NCBI GenBank assembly: GCA_937880065.1
Contig: CALFMA010000026.1
Coordinates: 1-7,077, forward strand
Reading direction: 5' to 3'
Length of the DNA: 7,077 nt
Origin: an uncultured Ruminococcus sp.
GTDB taxonomy: Bacteria > Bacillota_A > Clostridia > Oscillospirales > Ruminococcaceae
A program made the position numbers and the translations under genes. The notes beneath the pieces were generated by a model. That model saw only the letters and a list, made by a program, of their open reading frames with translations. It did no database searches and was not told the origin of the DNA. Shown piece after piece: positions 1 through 5,520 of this stretch; positions within the stretch are counted from its first letter, which is position 1; every line of letters begins with the position of its first letter.

Positions 1-384
1 CTGACGCTGTGCGTCGGTGAAGTATGCGGGAACTGTGATAACAGCCTCTGTAACTGTTTCACCGAGGTAAGCCTCTGCATCAGCCTTGAGTTTCTGGAGA
101 GTCATAGCGGAAATCTCCTGTGGAGTATAGCTCTTTCCGTCAATTGTTACCTTGTAATCTGTTCCCATATGTCTTTTAATGGAAGAAACTGTTCTGTCGT
201 GGTTTGTGATAGCCTGTCTTTTAGCTACCTGACCTACAAGACGCTCGCCGTTGTTTGTGAAAGCAACAACAGAGGGAGTAGTTCTTGCACCTTCGCTGTT
301 GGGGATAACTACAGCGTTACCGCCCTCAACAACTGCTACGCATGAGTTTGTTGTACCTAAATCAATACCAATAATTTTTCCCAT
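1..384 (-). CDS. dnaK: Molecular chaperone DnaK (Hsp70), N-terminal part, cut by the window edge
   Basis: This is the first 128 codons of the ATP-dependent Hsp70 chaperone, which folds and refolds cytosolic proteins with DnaJ and GrpE. The visible part belongs to the nucleotide-binding domain. It shows the phosphate-binding motif [14 protein letters not shown] at residues 5-18, with D8 and T11, and K70 in SSIKR, matching the conserved ATPase lysine of Hsp70s. After IKRHMG (69-74) the chain runs straight into the [17 protein letters not shown] segment, without the roughly 24-residue insertion typical of Gram-negative DnaKs; this fits a Firmicute. The ATG start at 384-382 is preceded by GGAGG (397-393) with an 8-base spacer. 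It is the third gene of the hrcA-grpE-dnaK operon and is separated from grpE by 149 bases of hairpin and heptad repeat. The rest of the gene, and probably dnaJ, lies beyond the left edge. Identification is essentially certain. Confidence 0.98.
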   Translation of the reverse strand, partial: MGKIIGIDLGTTNSCVAVVEGGNAVVIPNSEGARTTPSVVAFTNNGERLVGQVAKRQAITNHDRTVSSIKRHMGTDYKVTIDGKSYTPQEISAMTLQKLKADAEAYLGETVTEAVITVPAYFTDAQRQ

Positions 385-432
385 AATAATAACCTCCGAA
401 TAATAATTAAAAATTGTGAATTAACATTTAGA

Positions 433-474
433 GCTATTAGCCTTTAGCCGTTAGCCATTAGCTATTAGCCGTTA
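433..474. repeat. Heptanucleotide array, six GCYNTTA units
   Basis: Six perfect-period 7-base units follow one another on the plus strand: gctatta, gccttta, gccgtta, gccatta, gctatta, gccgtta. Only the third and fourth positions of the unit vary. On the minus strand each unit reads TAANRGC and carries TAA. On the plus strand the unit junction TTA-GC carries TAG. Because 7 is not a multiple of 3, 21 bases of array close all three frames. Related arrays lie at 2342-2369 and, inverted, at 2530-2557. Confidence 0.9.
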
Positions 475-486
475 GTGTGCTTTTTT

Positions 487-513
487 AAGGCAACCGCACA
501 AAGGCAGTTCCTT
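487..513 (-). other. Bulged stem-loop between grpE and dnaK
   Basis: On the minus strand AAGGAACUGC (513-504) pairs with GCGGUUGCCUU (497-487). This gives ten pairs with one U-G wobble, one bulged G and a six-base loop CUUUGU. It begins 20 bases after the grpE stop. It is followed by six A residues rather than U, so it is not an intrinsic terminator. A 3' stabiliser for hrcA-grpE mRNA or a processing site is possible, but that is inference. Confidence 0.55.
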
Positions 514-533
514 TATTAATTACGAATTACGCA

Positions 534-1109
534 TTAATCCTTCGCAACTGCAACCATAGCAGGACGGATAAGCTTATCGCCCATCATATAGCCTTTCTGG
601 AATACTGCACAAACGTGGTTGTCAGCGTAGTCCGTATCGGGTGTCTGCTGAATTGCGTTGTGGAAATTGGGGTCGAATTCTGCTCCGAGAGCTTCAATCT
701 CGGTAACATTCATCTTAGCCATAAATTCCTTTAACTGATTGAATATCATCACCATACCGTTTTTGAAGTTTTCGTCAGAACATTCAAATTCAAGTGAACG
801 CTCATAGCTGTCAACAACGGGGAGGAGATTTTCTATACACTTAGCGGAAGCATTAGCGTATGTATCGGACTTTTCACGTGCAGTACGCTTGCGGAAGTTG
901 TCATATTCCGCAAAAAGTCTTACATACTTTTCATTAGCCTCCTCAAGCTTATCTTCGAGGTCTGCAACCTGTGCGGCTACGTCATTGTATTCGCTTACAG
1001 CGTCATCCTCATCGGCTGACTCAGCGATTTCCTGCTCTGTGATTTCTTCTGCAAGCTCCTCGCTGTTTTCAAGAATTTCATCTTTTTCGTTATTCATCTG
1101 TTCAGTCAT
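534..1109 (-). CDS. grpE: Nucleotide exchange factor GrpE
   Basis: GrpE is the homodimeric cytosolic exchange factor that releases ADP from DnaK. The 191-residue chain has the family layout. An acidic, low-complexity N-terminus (residues about 1-45) leads into a long coiled-coil helix (about 45-90) containing KYVRLFAEYDNFRKRTAREK. A helical bundle around NLLPVVDSYERSLE (about 94-107) follows, and then the C-terminal beta domain with GAEFDPNFHNAIQQ and VFQKGYMMGDKLIRPAMVAV. Length is normal for the family. The ATG at 1109-1107 overlaps the end of hrcA by 8 bases and has AAGGAG (1120-1115) five bases upstream; an in-frame ATG at codon 5 has worse spacing. The overlap suggests translational coupling to hrcA. 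It shares the CIRCE-controlled promoter. Its stop lies within a repeat (AATTACGCATTAA on the plus strand) also found just beyond the murA stop. Confidence 0.97.
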   Translation of the reverse strand: MTEQMNNEKDEILENSEELAEEITEQEIAESADEDDAVSEYNDVAAQVADLEDKLEEANEKYVRLFAEYDNFRKRTAREKSDTYANASAKCIENLLPVVDSYERSLEFECSDENFKNGMVMIFNQLKEFMAKMNVTEIEALGAEFDPNFHNAIQQTPDTDYADNHVCAVFQKGYMMGDKLIRPAMVAVAKD

Positions 1110-2163
1110 TGCTGCTCCTTTCCGCAGAATTGTCTATAATCTCCGATTCTGCATCTATATTATCATCATCCGACATAAGAGCAGTAATCTTATGTGTTAG
1201 ATAATCAATGTAAGGTATAATTTTCTTATAATCCACACGCATAGGGCCTATGACTCCGAGTGAGCCTGCCTCTTTGCCTTTTTTGCGGTATTTCGAAACA
1301 ATCATACTTGAATTGCCTATTGCAAACTTTCCTTCGTTGCCGAACTTTACCTGAATTCCGCTGAATGAGTCCTCCAGAAAATCGGTAAGCTCATTTTTGT
1401 GCTGAATGAATCGCACCACTTCCATTTTGTCAAGTTCGTCACAGGATAGAAGTTTTTCACTTCCGCTTACAGTAAGCTGCTGCTGTTTCAAATCCTCAGA
1501 CAGTTCGCATATACCTTTTACAAGAGGTGAAAGGCTTATCATATAGGCTGACACAGCGGCTATCATCTTATCAAGCATTTCCTCCGAAAGTTCATCAACG
1601 GAAACTCCGCTGAGATTTTCGTCAATATACTTTGTGAAGAAATCAAGCTGTTCATGGCTGAGGTCAAATTCAAGTCTGCAAGCCTTGTTTTTGATACTTC
1701 CGTTTGAAGTTATAAGGAGAATGACATAAAGCCTTTTTCCTGTGGGAATAACCTCAACTTTAGAAATAACGGAAAATCTCGGTGCTGAATTTGTCACAAC
1801 CGCCGCACATTGAGTAAGCTCCGTGAGTGCCGTTGCAGCATTTTGTATAAGCAGTTCTTCGGGAGTGTTTTCATCTCCGAGAAGCTCATCAAGCCGCATT
1901 TTTTCCTCATCGGGCAATTCCGGCAATGTCATAAGCTCGTCAATATAAAGACGGTAGCCCTGATATGTGGGAACTCTGCCTGCGGAAGTGTGAGGCTGTT
2001 CGAGATAGCCGAGGCTTTCCAGCGTAGCCATATCATTTCTGATTGTGGCGGCAGATACTTTTATATGCTCCAGCTTTGAAATTGCCTTAGAGCCTACGGG
2101 TTCGCCTGTTCTGATATATTCATCAACAACAGCGGCAAGAACCTTTAGTTTTCTGTCGTCCAT
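1102..2163 (-). CDS. hrcA: Heat-inducible transcription repressor HrcA
   Basis: HrcA represses class I heat-shock genes by binding CIRCE operators as a dimer. In B. subtilis its activity depends on GroE, which links it to the folding state of the cell. The 353-residue protein begins with a winged helix-turn-helix (residues about 1-75): DDRKLKVLAAVVDEYIRTGEPVGS leads into the recognition region SAATIRNDMATLESLGYLEQ and the hallmark HTSAGRVPT (58-66). The remainder matches the GAF-like ligand/dimerisation domain of the family, including the late FGNEGKFAIGNSSMIVSKY stretch. The ATG at 2163-2161 has AAAGGAGG (2179-2172) eight bases upstream. It is the first gene of the operon, with a perfect CIRCE 41 bases before the start, so it should repress its own transcription. 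Length and order are typical of Firmicutes. Confidence 0.98.
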   Translation of the reverse strand: MDDRKLKVLAAVVDEYIRTGEPVGSKAISKLEHIKVSAATIRNDMATLESLGYLEQPHTSAGRVPTYQGYRLYIDELMTLPELPDEEKMRLDELLGDENTPEELLIQNAATALTELTQCAAVVTNSAPRFSVISKVEVIPTGKRLYVILLITSNGSIKNKACRLEFDLSHEQLDFFTKYIDENLSGVSVDELSEEMLDKMIAAVSAYMISLSPLVKGICELSEDLKQQQLTVSGSEKLLSCDELDKMEVVRFIQHKNELTDFLEDSFSGIQVKFGNEGKFAIGNSSMIVSKYRKKGKEAGSLGVIGPMRVDYKKIIPYIDYLTHKITALMSDDDNIDAESEIIDNSAERSSND

Positions 2164-2203
2164 TTTGTCAGCCTCCTTTCTTAGCAGAGTAGTTGTTCAA
2201 CTG

Positions 2204-2230
2204 TTAGCACTCATTCTCTTTGAGTGCTAA
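2204..2230. promoter_or_regulatory. CIRCE operator, HrcA binding site
   Basis: TTAGCACTC (2204-2212), a nine-base spacer and GAGTGCTAA (2222-2230) match the canonical CIRCE inverted repeat at every position. It lies just downstream of the proposed -10 (2240-2235), over the expected transcription start, so bound HrcA would block initiation. It is also within the hrcA leader, where the repeat could fold as RNA. Confidence 0.98.
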
Positions 2231-2234
2231 TATT

Positions 2235-2263
2235 AATTTACCACTATTATAACAATTTGTCAA
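2235..2263 (-). promoter_or_regulatory. Promoter of hrcA-grpE-dnaK
   Basis: On the minus strand a perfect -35 TTGACA (2263-2258) is followed by a 17-base spacer and TAAATT (2240-2235; four of six match the -10 consensus). A perfect TATAAT lies at 2251-2246, but only six bases after TTGACA, so it would need a different -35. With the TAAATT assignment the start falls near 2228, inside CIRCE, as expected for an HrcA-controlled vegetative promoter. Confidence 0.75.
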
Positions 2264-2341
2264 GGGGTTTATTCATTGTTTGTAGATTTGCACTAAATGA
2301 ACGGTTTGGATTTGTGTACTTTAGGGCAGAATTTTGTTAAA

Positions 2342-2369
2342 GCCGTTAGCTGTTAGCCTTTAGCCGTTA
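2342..2369. repeat. Heptanucleotide array, four GCYNTTA units (left arm)
   Basis: Four 7-base units on the plus strand: gccgtta, gctgtta, gccttta, gccgtta, followed by a decayed fifth unit (gctgaca). The orientation is the same as the 433-474 array and opposite to the 2530-2557 array. The two inner arrays can therefore pair as a long, imperfect stem around the 2410-2506 element. Confidence 0.85.
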
Positions 2370-2409
2370 GCTGACAGGTGCGGTAATTTTATCAGAAACC
2401 GTAATTCTC

Positions 2410-2506
2410 TGTAGGGGCGGATATTATCAGCCCGCAATTTCGGTACGAAATAGATTATTCATAACCATTACATTATTTAACGGTCACGGCACGCCGTGAC
2501 CCTACA
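2410..2506. repeat. MITE- or REP-like palindromic element
   Basis: A 97-base non-coding segment begins TGTAGGG (2410-2416) and ends CCCTACA (2500-2506), giving 7-base terminal inverted repeats. Near its right end lies a perfect palindrome, GGTCACGGC-AC-GCCGTGACC (2482-2501). It is locally GC-richer than its surroundings. Small elements with such GTAGGG/CCCTAC ends are, from general knowledge, recurrent in bacterial intergenic DNA. No transposase is present and no clear target duplication is visible, so mobility is unproven. Confidence 0.55.
2482..2501. repeat. Perfect 9-bp inverted repeat
   Basis: GGTCACGGC (2482-2490) and GCCGTGACC (2493-2501) are exact reverse complements around a two-base centre. 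It is the most GC-rich and most symmetrical site in this gap. It belongs to the TGTAGGG element, and neither strand has a U-tract after it, so it is unlikely to be a terminator. Confidence 0.8.
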
Positions 2507-2529
2507 AATTATATCAGCTGTCCAAAAAA

Positions 2530-2557
2530 GCTAATAGCTAACGGCTAACAGCTAATG
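2530..2557. repeat. Heptanucleotide array, inverted orientation (right arm)
   Basis: Four 7-base units on the plus strand: gctaata, gctaacg, gctaaca, gctaatg. They are the reverse complement of the GCYNTTA family, so this array mirrors 2342-2369. It lies 13 bases beyond the stop of the Nudix gene, and on the minus strand it runs into TTTTTT (2529-2524). A role in ending Nudix transcription is possible but not shown. Confidence 0.85.
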
Positions 2558-2570
2558 ACTTAGATAACAA

Positions 2571-2987
2571 TTACGCATGATTTTCTTTAATCGCCGCTTT
2601 TGCCCGTGATACAATGGTTTTGTCATTTTCATAAGTAAGTATAGTTGAAGCATAAGAAATATCAACCCAGCGAATCTCCGCAATTTCGTTTTCCTGTGGC
2701 TGGAAATCCACATTTCTTGCCTTAGCGAGGAAATAGACAACTACCTTCATAGTGTCTTTTTTCGGAGAATATGTAACAGTTTCCCTGAAAGTTGGGTCGA
2801 TGATAACGTCAATATTGGTTTCCTCTTTGATTTCACGACGAGCAGTTTCAGCCTCGGATTCCCCAGCCTCAACGTGACCTTTCGGGAAAGACCAATGTCC
2901 GCTGTTAATGTGCTTTATGAGGAGAATTTCCGTGTTGCCGTGATACTTACGATAGACAATCGCTCCGCATGATTTTTCGTGAAACAT
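2571..2987 (-). CDS. Nudix hydrolase, probably asymmetric Ap4A hydrolase type
   Basis: This 138-residue protein is a single Nudix domain. Nudix enzymes hydrolyse nucleoside diphosphates linked to another moiety. The Nudix box starts at G37 and has E43, then R51-E52-I53 and E55-E56, the metal-binding core. The last glycine of GX5EX7REUXEEXGU is replaced by N58. The WSFPKGHVEAGE run before the box and the FRETVTYSPKKDTMKVVVYFLA strand resemble bis(5'-nucleosyl)-tetraphosphatases of Firmicutes, so Ap4A cleavage to ATP and AMP is the best guess; substrate cannot be read from sequence alone. The ATG at 2987-2985 has AGAAAGGA (3000-2993) five bases upstream. It has its own promoter (3065-3037) and follows the lysR terminator, so it is probably monocistronic. 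Ap4A is a stress-linked nucleotide, but a functional tie to the heat-shock operon is speculation. Confidence 0.9.
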   Translation of the reverse strand: MFHEKSCGAIVYRKYHGNTEILLIKHINSGHWSFPKGHVEAGESEAETARREIKEETNIDVIIDPTFRETVTYSPKKDTMKVVVYFLAKARNVDFQPQENEIAEIRWVDISYASTILTYENDKTIVSRAKAAIKENHA

Positions 2988-3015
2988 ACTTTTCCTTTCT
3001 ATCCTATTCGGATGT

Positions 3016-3037
3016 TATATTTGATTATTCAAATATA
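3016..3037. promoter_or_regulatory. Palindrome overlapping the Nudix promoter start region (candidate operator)
   Basis: TATATTTGA (3016-3024) and TCAAATATA (3029-3037) form a perfect 9-bp inverted repeat with a four-base centre. It begins at the last base of the -10 hexamer and covers the expected start near 3030. That position is classic for a repressor site. It could also fold as a weak, AU-rich hairpin at the 5' end of the mRNA. The cognate regulator is unknown. Confidence 0.5.
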
Positions 3038-3065
3038 TTATACCACATATTTTTACTATTGTCCA
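3037..3065 (-). promoter_or_regulatory. Promoter of the Nudix hydrolase gene
   Basis: On the minus strand TGGACA (3065-3060; five of six match TTGACA), a 17-base spacer and a perfect TATAAT (3042-3037) form a near-consensus vegetative promoter. The expected start is near 3030, giving a leader of about 40 bases. Confidence 0.85.
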
Positions 3066-3087
3066 TAGTTTTTTCACTATTTCTTGT

Positions 3088-3125
3088 AAAAAAATCCGCT
3101 TTACACTCATCGGAGCATAAAGCGG
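3088..3125 (-). terminator. Intrinsic terminator after the LysR-family gene
   Basis: On the minus strand CCGCUUUA (3125-3118) pairs exactly with UAAAGCGG (3103-3096). Five further pairs inside (UGCUC with GAGUG, two wobbles) close on a CGAU loop, giving a 13-bp stem. It is followed by AUUUUUUU (3095-3088). It lies 25 bases after the stop of the LysR gene and separates that gene from the Nudix promoter. Confidence 0.93.
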
Positions 3126-3149
3126 AACTATTTTGAACTTCTATTCTTA

Positions 3150-4130
3150 TTATTCTTCTGTGATATTTGGTCTTTCAATATTCTCCAAAAGCTTTTCTAC
3201 AGGCAATGCACCTGTAAGATTAGCACACTTTTCTGTGAGATAATCCATACAAATCTTGATAGTGCGGTTATTTTCATTGCTCTTTTTGCAAATCATAACA
3301 TCAATTGTTTTAAGTGTAGCCGCATTGCATCTTACAGCTACAATGCCCTTGTCGCCCGTAGGTACGCCCTTTGAGGGAGAAGCCCACATATAGGCGTCTT
3401 TGATTGTAACGAGGAGAATCATCTTACTTCCGTTATCCTGAACATACACTTTCTTGAGGTTGCCGCTTTCATATTCCTTGTTGATATGATTATGCTCAAG
3501 AAGCTGCATTTCATCATCTGCATGAACAACTTCGGGGTACATTTCAAGTTCTTCAACAGTAACTTCCTCACGGCCTGCAAGAGGGTGGTCAGCGGACATA
3601 ACCGGCTGAAGCACAAATGCTGTGAGAGGACGCATAAAGAAGCGGCGGTTAGCCATTTGCTCCTCATATACATCATACTGGCTGAGGGGAACACGGATTA
3701 TGCCGATATCAGCACGGCCGCTGTTTACTTCATCAATAACCTTATTTGTACTTGTTTCAAAGAAATGGAGTGAAAGCTTTTCGTCCTTGTCAAGCTCGTT
3801 AATCCATTCGCCCAAAAGTCCTGGGATATAGCCTGAACGGACAGCAGCAATTCTCAGAGAAATACCGTCCTCAGGTCTGTTAGTGTAATCAGCTTCGAGG
3901 CTGTGCATACTTTCAACAATATCTTTTGCACGCACGAGAAAATCCTCGCCCTCAGGGGTGAGAACCATACCGTTTGGAGTTCTCCAGAAAATCTGCATAC
4001 CGATTTCTGATTCAAGCTCTTTAAGAGCGATACTGATATTAGGCTGAGCCTGATAAAGATTTTTAGCAGCGGCAGTAATACTTCCTGCCTGAGCAATTGC
4101 GATAACGTATTCAAGCTGTTGCAATTTCAT
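3150..4130 (-). CDS. LysR-family transcriptional regulator
   Basis: A 326-residue one-component regulator of the LysR family, expected to bind DNA as a tetramer and respond to a small co-inducer. The N-terminal winged helix-turn-helix (residues about 1-60) is clear: LQQLEYVIAIAQAGSITAAA, then NLYQAQPNISIALKELE (recognition helix around 28-40) and EGEDFLVRAKDIV beginning the linker helix. Residues about 90-300 form the periplasmic-binding-protein-like effector domain. The start chosen is the ATG at 4130-4128, with GAGG (4142-4139) eight bases upstream; an in-frame TTG two codons earlier (4136) would have only a two-base spacer. It has its own promoter (4227-4199) and a strong terminator. The usual divergent target gene is absent: both neighbours run the same way. 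Target and ligand cannot be told from the sequence. Confidence 0.93.
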   Translation of the reverse strand: MKLQQLEYVIAIAQAGSITAAAKNLYQAQPNISIALKELESEIGMQIFWRTPNGMVLTPEGEDFLVRAKDIVESMHSLEADYTNRPEDGISLRIAAVRSGYIPGLLGEWINELDKDEKLSLHFFETSTNKVIDEVNSGRADIGIIRVPLSQYDVYEEQMANRRFFMRPLTAFVLQPVMSADHPLAGREEVTVEELEMYPEVVHADDEMQLLEHNHINKEYESGNLKKVYVQDNGSKMILLVTIKDAYMWASPSKGVPTGDKGIVAVRCNAATLKTIDVMICKKSNENNRTIKICMDYLTEKCANLTGALPVEKLLENIERPNITEE

Positions 4131-4198
4131 AAACAAAACCTCGCTGATTTACTTCATTTTTTAAATAATAACATTAAATTGTAATTTATCCATAGCAT

Positions 4199-4227
4199 AT
4201 TATATCATATAATTTTTAAATATGCAA
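4199..4227 (-). promoter_or_regulatory. Probable promoter of the LysR-family gene
   Basis: A perfect TATAAT (4204-4199) on the minus strand lies 17 bases after TTGCAT (4227-4222), a weak -35 matching only TTG of the consensus. The expected start near 4192 gives a leader of about 60 AT-rich bases. A weak -35 would suit an autoregulated LysR gene, but no LysR box can be assigned with confidence. Confidence 0.55.
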
Positions 4228-4363
4228 GTCTTTTTTATTATATTTCACATAATTTTTACTTTTGACTTTATATAGAGTTCCTTTGAACTGAATTTGTTGT
4301 CGGTTTTGTAAATATGTCGCATAAAAATGCGGATTTTCAGCCATAAGCCTAAAGGGCATCTCT

Positions 4364-4394
4364 AAAATAAAACGGCAGGAAAAAATTCCCGCCG
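4364..4394 (-). terminator. Intrinsic terminator after the CPBP protease gene
   Basis: On the minus strand CGGCGGGAA (4394-4386) pairs with UUCCUGCCG (4381-4373) across a UUUU loop; there are nine pairs, one a G-U wobble. UUUUAUUUU (4372-4364) follows. It starts seven bases after the stop codon. Confidence 0.92.
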
Positions 4395-4401
4395 CATAAA
4401 A

Positions 4402-5457
4402 TTAATCAAGCTTTGTAATTGTAAGGAGTGACATTAAAAGACAGATAACGCAGAAAATTACAAACAGCGGATTTGTCAGAGTCCAGATATAATATTTCTT
4501 CGAAGTCTGATAATTGTCGCTGATGTATTCCTTAACCTCATATCTTTTAAGAACAAGCACAGCAATTGCTCCCACAGCAAACAGCAGCATAGGGCCGTAT
4601 TCCAACGCAGGCACAAGAGTTTCGGGAATTCTTTTAATAAGGAAATTTGTTCCCTCCGACATAACGAAATTGTTGAGGAAGTGAAGGAGAATTGACCATA
4701 CAATGCCATATTCCATAGCAGTATACGCAAGGACAAATCCCACCACAAAGGCAAAAGGTGCCTGAACGATATTTCCGTGCATAACTCCGAATAAAATCGA
4801 AGAAACAAGCATAGCATAGCCTTTTCCTACGCCTGTTTTTTCAAAGGATTTCATCATATAGCCACGGAATACAATTTCTTCGAAAATTGGAGCTGTAAAG
4901 CCTGCATAAATAAGCATTGAAATTGATTGGCTGCCTCCGGAAGCTATCTCAACAGCCTCCTGTGCCGTATATCCCACAAGATTGAGCAATGCCTCCAAGC
5001 CCACGCCAAGCAGGGAGAAAACAAGCTGACAGCCGTAAAATACGCAGAAAATCATAAGAAATGATTTCGGATTCATACTTTTTTGCTTTTGAAAAATTTC
5101 TTTCGGCTTTATGACTTTTTTCATAAATAAGCCTAAGAAAAATGTGGCAACCAATACTGCAAAGGTACTTCCCATATCGGTATGCTGAAAGTTTTCCAGA
5201 AACGTATCAAAGGCATCAGATGAGTTGTTGAATGCCATAAGTAAGCCGAGTACAACCCCAATTACAACGGCTATACACATTATTACTCCGAACATAATGC
5301 CTTCATAGAGAAGATTTCCGCCTAAAATCTTGTAAAGACACCTTTTGAACCGCTTTTCCTCTGCCAATTCAGGCGGAATCGGCGGCGGATAAGCCTGTTG
5401 ATACGGTTGGTTTTGTCCGCTGTATTGCGGAATTTGCTGATTGTTGAAATTCTCCAT
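4402..5457 (-). CDS. CPBP-family intramembrane metalloprotease (CAAX/Abi type)
   Basis: A 351-residue polytopic membrane protein of the CPBP (Abi, PF02517) family. These are glutamate-dependent membrane endopeptidases related to the eukaryotic CAAX protease Rce1; bacterial members include bacteriocin self-immunity proteins. The three family motifs are present: E193-E194-xxx-R198 in APIFEEIVFRG, H227 in FGVMHGN, and H259-xxx-N263 in LLHFLNN. The N-terminus (1-35) is a soluble tail rich in Gln, Pro, Asn and Tyr. Hydrophobic segments lie at about 50-76, 98-112, 132-160, 178-192, 214-226, 232-247, 253-268, 286-303 and 327-347. The ATG at 5457-5455 has AGGGG (5470-5466) eight bases upstream. It has its own promoter (5520-5492) and terminator and lies downstream of a structured RNA. 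No bacteriocin gene is nearby, so the substrate is unknown. Confidence 0.92.
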   Translation of the reverse strand: MENFNNQQIPQYSGQNQPYQQAYPPPIPPELAEEKRFKRCLYKILGGNLLYEGIMFGVIMCIAVVIGVVLGLLMAFNNSSDAFDTFLENFQHTDMGSTFAVLVATFFLGLFMKKVIKPKEIFQKQKSMNPKSFLMIFCVFYGCQLVFSLLGVGLEALLNLVGYTAQEAVEIASGGSQSISMLIYAGFTAPIFEEIVFRGYMMKSFEKTGVGKGYAMLVSSILFGVMHGNIVQAPFAFVVGFVLAYTAMEYGIVWSILLHFLNNFVMSEGTNFLIKRIPETLVPALEYGPMLLFAVGAIAVLVLKRYEVKEYISDNYQTSKKYYIWTLTNPLFVIFCVICLLMSLLTITKLD

Positions 5458-5491
5458 AAAAAATTCCCCTTATATCATTTTTTTGCAGGAA

Positions 5492-5520
5492 ATTATCCCG
5501 CTTTATTATTGATGTGCCAA
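5492..5520 (-). promoter_or_regulatory. Promoter of the CPBP protease gene
   Basis: On the minus strand TTGGCA (5520-5515) and GATAAT (5497-5492) each match consensus at five of six positions and are 17 bases apart. The expected start near 5485 gives a leader of about 28 bases. The -35 overlaps the last bases of the structured RNA's closing helix, so this gene need not depend on the upstream promoter. Confidence 0.65.

Larger units (their letters stand above)
385..533 (-). other. grpE-dnaK intergenic spacer inside the heat-shock operon
   Basis: This 149-base spacer is unusually long for neighbouring operon genes and codes for nothing recognisable. In transcription order it holds two AATTACG heptads just after the grpE stop, a stable bulged hairpin (513-487), an A-tract where a terminator would have a U-tract, six GCYNTTA heptads (474-433), and the dnaK ribosome binding site. 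I see no convincing promoter, so dnaK is probably read through from the hrcA promoter. Confidence 0.6.
2264..2570. other. Repeat-rich gap between the Nudix gene and the hrcA promoter
   Basis: This 307-base stretch has no credible gene on either strand. It holds, left to right, about 75 bases of plain AT-rich sequence, four GCYNTTA heptads (2342-2369), a 97-base element with TGTAGGG/CCCTACA ends and an internal palindrome (2410-2506), and four heptads in the opposite orientation (2530-2557). I see no clear U-tract terminator for the Nudix gene, although on the minus strand the right-hand array is followed by TTTTTT (2529-2524). Confidence 0.7.

Noticed and set aside
433..474. Heptad array as a CRISPR array
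   Set aside because: Period is 7 bases with no unique spacers, and no cas genes are present.
889..1200. Plus-strand open frame across grpE and the hrcA end
   Set aside because: It is antisense to two certain genes, and its Ser-rich composition reflects reverse-complemented acidic GrpE codons.
2246..2251. TATAAT as the main hrcA -10
   Set aside because: It is a perfect hexamer, but it lies only six bases after TTGACA, and no good -35 lies 16-18 bases upstream; TAAATT has correct spacing.
3419..3831. Several open frames on both strands within the LysR gene
   Set aside because: The LysR frame has family motifs over its full length; the others are shadows.
4402..5457. Bacteriocin immunity locus
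   Set aside because: The CPBP family includes immunity proteins, but no bacteriocin precursor, exporter or quorum-sensing gene is in the window.
5478..5501. GCGGGA/UUCCUGC hairpin as the terminator of the structured RNA
   Set aside because: On the minus strand it is followed by seven A, not U; the T-run is on the wrong side for minus-strand transcription.
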